Made by a program: the position numbers and the translations under genes. Below the pieces are notes generated by a model. It saw nothing but the letters and a program-made list of their open reading frames with translations. It ran no database searches and was not told where the DNA came from. Below, in pieces: positions 62,001 to 64,000 of a stretch of DNA of 64,000 nucleotides. The stretch's first letter is position 1. The number at the start of each line of letters is the position of its first letter. Source of the DNA: Nematostella vectensis (lineage: Eukaryota > Cnidaria > Anthozoa > Actiniaria > Edwardsiidae); the NCBI RefSeq assembly GCF_932526225.1, contig NC_064046.1, positions 7,241,219 to 7,305,218 on the forward strand, given 5' to 3'.

Positions 62001-63574
62001 AACACCTGAAGAGAACACTGTATCTTGTGCCTAAACATCAAAATGAAAACAAACAAACAAACAGCCTTGATAACAGGCTACAAAACTCTATTGTCTGGTT
62101 GACAAGTCAGTACTGACCTCATTTACGCAAATAGAGAGCACATCAGCCTTGTGGGTGTTGTAACTCTGAAAAATAATCAAACAGTCAAAGAATTTGGAAT
62201 TTTATCCTGTCAACTATCAATATCTTATCCATTGTCAAATGGAACACGAATCAAACAAAAATCCAGAAATCTTACAGTACCTACATCAATCGAAATACAA
62301 GTAATTCAATAAATATATAATAAGCATAAGACAGCCAACCACAACTACAGATATGTCACTTGCGTTAGTGTAGCGGAAAAGAGGGGTCACAACCTAAACA
62401 TATCATTTGGCCAGTCCAGTTTTCCTTTCTTTTCCATGTTTTATTCACACTATTATCTGTTTTAAGTGGGTCACATGGACTGCTACCACCCTGTTGTATA
62501 AGTGGGTCACATGGACTACTACCAACCTGTTGTATAAGTGGGTCACATGGACTGCTACCAACCTGTTGTATAAGTGGGTCACATGGACTGCTACCAACCT
62601 GTTGTATAAGTGGGTCACATGGACTGCTACCAACCTGTTGTATAAGTGGGTCACATGGACTGCTACCATCCTGTTGTATAAGTGGGTCACATGGACTGCT
62701 ACCAACCTGTTGTATAAGTGGGTCACATGGACTACTACCAACCTGTTGTATAAGTGGGTCACATGGACTGCTACCATCCTGTTGTATAAGTGGGTCACAT
62801 GGACTGCTACCAACCTGTTGTATAAGTGGGTCACATGGACTGCTACCAACCTGTTGTATAAGTGGGTCACATGGACTGCTACCATCCTGTTGTATAAGTG
62901 GGTCACATGGACTTCTACCAACCTGTTGTATAAGTGGGTCACATGGACTTCTACCAACCTGTTGTATAAGTGGGTCACATGGACTGCTACCAACCTGTTG
63001 TATAAGTGGGTCACATGGACTGCTACCAACCTGTTGTATAAGTGGGTCACATGGACTGCTACCATCCTGTTGTATAAGTGGCTCACATGGACTGCTACCA
63101 ACCTGTTGTATAAGTGGGTCACATGGACTGCTACCAACCTATTGTATAAGTGGGTCACATGGACTGCTACCATCCTGTTGTATAAGTGGGTCACATGGAC
63201 TGCTACCAACCTGTTGTATAAGTGGGTCACATGGACTGCTACCATCCTGTTGTATAAGTGGGTCACATGGACTGCTACCAACCTGTTGTATATGTGGGTC
63301 ACATGGACTGCTACCAACCTGTTGTATAAGTGGGTCACATGGGCTGCTACCAACCTGTTGTATAAGTGGGTCACATGGACTGCTACCAACCTGTTGTATA
63401 AGTGGGTCACATGGACTGCTACCAACCTGTTGTATAAGTGGGTCACATGGACTGCTACCAACCTGTTGTATAAGTGGGTCACATGGAGTGCTACCAACCT
63501 GTAAAAGAGTGCCTTGATTCCCATCCCAGAACTGTGTGTTTCCCAGCGAGTCTCCAGTGATAATAGTGAAATTG
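47012..63574 (-). CDS. UTP4: UTP4 small-subunit processome component (cirhin), last 15 coding exons
   Basis: WD40 protein of the t-UTP/UtpA subcomplex in the nucleolus, needed for pre-18S rRNA transcription and processing. Exons on the - strand: 63574-63499, 62165-62118, 62030-61962, 61008-60906, 60777-60698, 59707-59620, 59418-59360, 58927-58832, 58746-58717, 58490-58395, 55887-55830, 51274-51171, 49551-49456, 48689-48504, 47251-47012. All borders are AG/GT, phases agree throughout, and the joined segments (476 codons with stop) align without gaps of note to my memory of human cirhin: QFWDGNQGTLLQ, LLISGGVDTKL, ILKLWRLGES, CSAISPCATWVAFSDV, LLAVSPDHQWAASVN, YNSAVTAMAFQPKTNHLAMV, then KYGPLLLSGF and the end VVVERPWMDTVQNLPPALY. 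About the first 200 residues lie beyond the right edge. Short exons of 30-96 bp are separated by introns swollen by tandem repeats, which may affect splicing. Confidence 0.95.
47638..48490. repeat. 23-bp minisatellite in UTP4 intron 14
   Basis: About 37 copies of ACCATCACATACTCATCTCA plus CAG, with variants such as ATTCAACTC. It starts 14 bp downstream of the exon 48689-48504 donor (GGCAAG|GTAATA) and fills most of the intron. Confidence 0.97.
48690..49455 (-). other. UTP4 intron 13, no repeat
   Basis: The only intron over 300 bp in the visible part of UTP4 without a tandem array. Nothing else recognised. Confidence 0.7.
49742..50955. repeat. ~22-bp minisatellite in UTP4 intron 12
   Basis: Roughly 55 unit-lengths of CACTCATCACACAAGTCATA plus CA, with higher-order mixtures including CAGTAACACTCTTCACACAG and TTGTAACACAAGTC. 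It ends about 215 bp from the 51171 exon donor. Confidence 0.97.
51275..54740. repeat. 42-bp minisatellite in UTP4 intron 11; each unit carries an acceptor copy
   Basis: About 82 copies. On the - strand the unit runs TCTGTTCTGTTGTAG|GATAC then TATAGTGTGTGGCTGCATAT. The last unit is the real 3' splice site of exon 51274-51171 and the first ~20 exon bases, so every unit repeats that acceptor with its pyrimidine tract. Most units are exactly 42 bp and open in one frame on each strand. Two shortened units at about 51555 and 52020 break the frame, and a ~461-bp block containing them is duplicated. Confidence 0.97.
54905..55829. repeat. 49-bp minisatellite in UTP4 intron 11; each unit carries a donor-like copy
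   Basis: About 18 copies, some 54 bp long. On the - strand the first copy is continuous with the exon 55887-55830 donor: CTGCAAG|GTATAGTAGTGG. Later copies read CATG|GTATAATAGTGGCAG then ACGTAACAAATGGATATTGC. Confidence 0.95.
56000..57200. repeat. GGGTAT-type minisatellites in UTP4 intron 10
   Basis: Two adjoining families. At about 56000-56335 the unit is AGGGTATTGGGTATAGCATA plus TAAAGTGTAT. At about 56336-57200 it is GTGTAGTGTATAGGGTATTT plus GGTAAAGG, with ATTCGG variants. Both are built from GGGTAT words. Confidence 0.95.
57210..58079. other. Middle of UTP4 intron 10, with a decayed exon copy
   Basis: Mostly unique sequence without recognised exons. At 57994-58055 about 50 bp on the - strand closely copy the exon at 58490-58395 (GCCAGGGAATCTCTCCCCAG against GCCAGGGAATCTGTCCCCAG). 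In this copy the splice acceptor AG has become AT, and the reading frame soon stops. Confidence 0.65.
58080..58394. repeat. GGGTATTGG-type minisatellite next to the exon-10 donor
   Basis: Irregular copies of TAGGGTATTGGGTACAGGGC / ATTGGGTA start within about 12 bp of the donor ATACAG|GTATCC of exon 58490-58395. Confidence 0.9.
58935..59110. repeat. ~56-bp direct repeat, three copies, in UTP4 intron 7
   Basis: ATAGATCTTGGTCAAACGAA, CCACAGAACAGCAACATGTG and AACAGGGTGAAATGCC occur three times. The copy nearest the exon is slightly diverged. Confidence 0.85.
59940..60697. repeat. 36-bp minisatellite in UTP4 intron 5; each unit carries a donor copy
   Basis: About 21 copies. On the - strand the unit is GTTACCTCAT|GTAAGATT then AACACTAACACATGCCGC. 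The first occurrence, TTACCTCAT|GTAAGATT, is the real end of exon 60777-60698 and its 5' splice site. Confidence 0.97.
61018..61610. repeat. 24-26-bp minisatellite in UTP4 intron 3
   Basis: About 24 copies of CATCAAGGGATGAATGTGTG plus TAAC. The last copy ends about nine bases before the acceptor of exon 61008-60906 (TATATCAG|GGTGAG on the - strand). Confidence 0.97.
62466..63498. repeat. 36-bp minisatellite in UTP4 intron 1; each unit carries a donor copy
   Basis: About 28 copies. On the - strand the unit is CAACAG|GTTGGTAGCAGTCC then ATGTGACCCACTTATA. The exon 63574-63499 donor, TTACAG|GTTGGTAGCA, is the edge of the first unit. Thirty-six is a multiple of three, and read-through from the exon stays open for about ten units. 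Confidence 0.97.
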
Positions 63575-63599
63575 CTAGGACAAGGAAAGCCCATTAGAA

Positions 63600-63960
63600 T
63601 TGGAAAAAATAAATCATCTTGTAACTAGAATGGTTTCTGGTTTTTGCTGTGTACTTTGTATGGTTGCTGTTGTGTTGCTGGTATTGTTTGTAAATAGTTG
63701 TTTGGTGTAGGCTAGTATTGCTATTGTTGCTGCTTCTTATATTGCTGTACTTCTGTATTGTAGCTGTTTATCAGCTGTTTATTTGTTGTTGTCAATATTG
63801 CTGTTGTTGTTTCTATTTTGCTACAGTGTGTTGTCACTGTTGTTGTTGCTGCTGCTGTTGCTTTAGTTGGTGTGCAGTTTTTCTGCTGTTGTTGTCATCA
63901 CTATTGTTATTGCTACTGCTACTGATATTACAGTTGTCACTCCAGCTATAATTTTCTAAC
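63600..63960. repeat. Imperfect GTT/GCT-rich tract in UTP4 intron
   Basis: Degenerate TTGTTGCTGCTGTTG-type triplets with interruptions, upstream of the first visible UTP4 exon. Confidence 0.7.
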
Positions 63961-64000
63961 CTCGTGATATAAACACCCCAAATCAAGGTGCACCGGGATG

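Noticed and set aside
62407-63524. 365- and 359-codon open frames on opposite strands
   Set aside because: By-products of the 36-bp intron-1 array.

Overview
The window reads as nuclear DNA of an animal, most likely an anthozoan cnidarian such as a sea anemone. Coding regions are split by GT-AG introns, four genes are clear orthologues of conserved metazoan genes, and the rest is AT-rich DNA with Ty3/Gypsy and BEL/Pao remnants, many small inverted-repeat elements and very many tandem repeats. The species is an inference; no marker gene settles it.

Layout. 1-11,300: a 63-bp minisatellite, then the last five coding exons of a VAP (VAPA/VAPB-type) gene on the + strand; its introns hold an interspersed repeat, a TTAA-flanked element with a tRNA-like segment, and a decayed DNA transposon with cysteine-protease remnants. 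11,300-21,800: a repeat-rich, gene-poor block with a direct-repeat-flanked element, several foldback elements, a broken Ty3/Gypsy element and a 27-bp array. 21,833-22,852: an intronless rhodopsin-family GPCR (- strand). 22,853-33,900: mostly non-coding, with a large AAT-rich compound repeat and one MITE. 34,012-34,449: an intronless 6-pyruvoyl-tetrahydropterin synthase (- strand). 38,845-44,783: a complete six-exon RBM28 gene (- strand). 45,240-46,530: a BEL/Pao fragment. 47,012-63,574: the last 15 coding exons of UTP4 (cirhin; - strand), whose upstream exons lie beyond the right edge.

Function. RBM28 and UTP4, next to each other on the same strand, are both nucleolar ribosome-biogenesis factors (large-subunit and small-subunit processome, respectively). 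VAP is an ER tail-anchored contact-site adaptor, PTS is the second enzyme of tetrahydrobiopterin synthesis, and the GPCR is an orphan. No operon-like co-regulation is implied.

Most notable observation. Half of the 14 UTP4 introns in view are filled by minisatellites, and in several the repeat unit spans or abuts the real splice junction, so the array multiplies a copy of the 5' or 3' splice site. Intron 11 shows this at both ends: about 18 donor-like copies follow exon 11 and about 82 acceptor copies precede exon 12. The RBM28 stop codon is likewise the edge of a 30-bp array whose unit resembles the last codons of the gene. This suggests minisatellites seeded at exon edges, with possible effects on splice-site choice. 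The very long open frames across these arrays are by-products of repeat units whose length is a multiple of three and are not annotated as genes.
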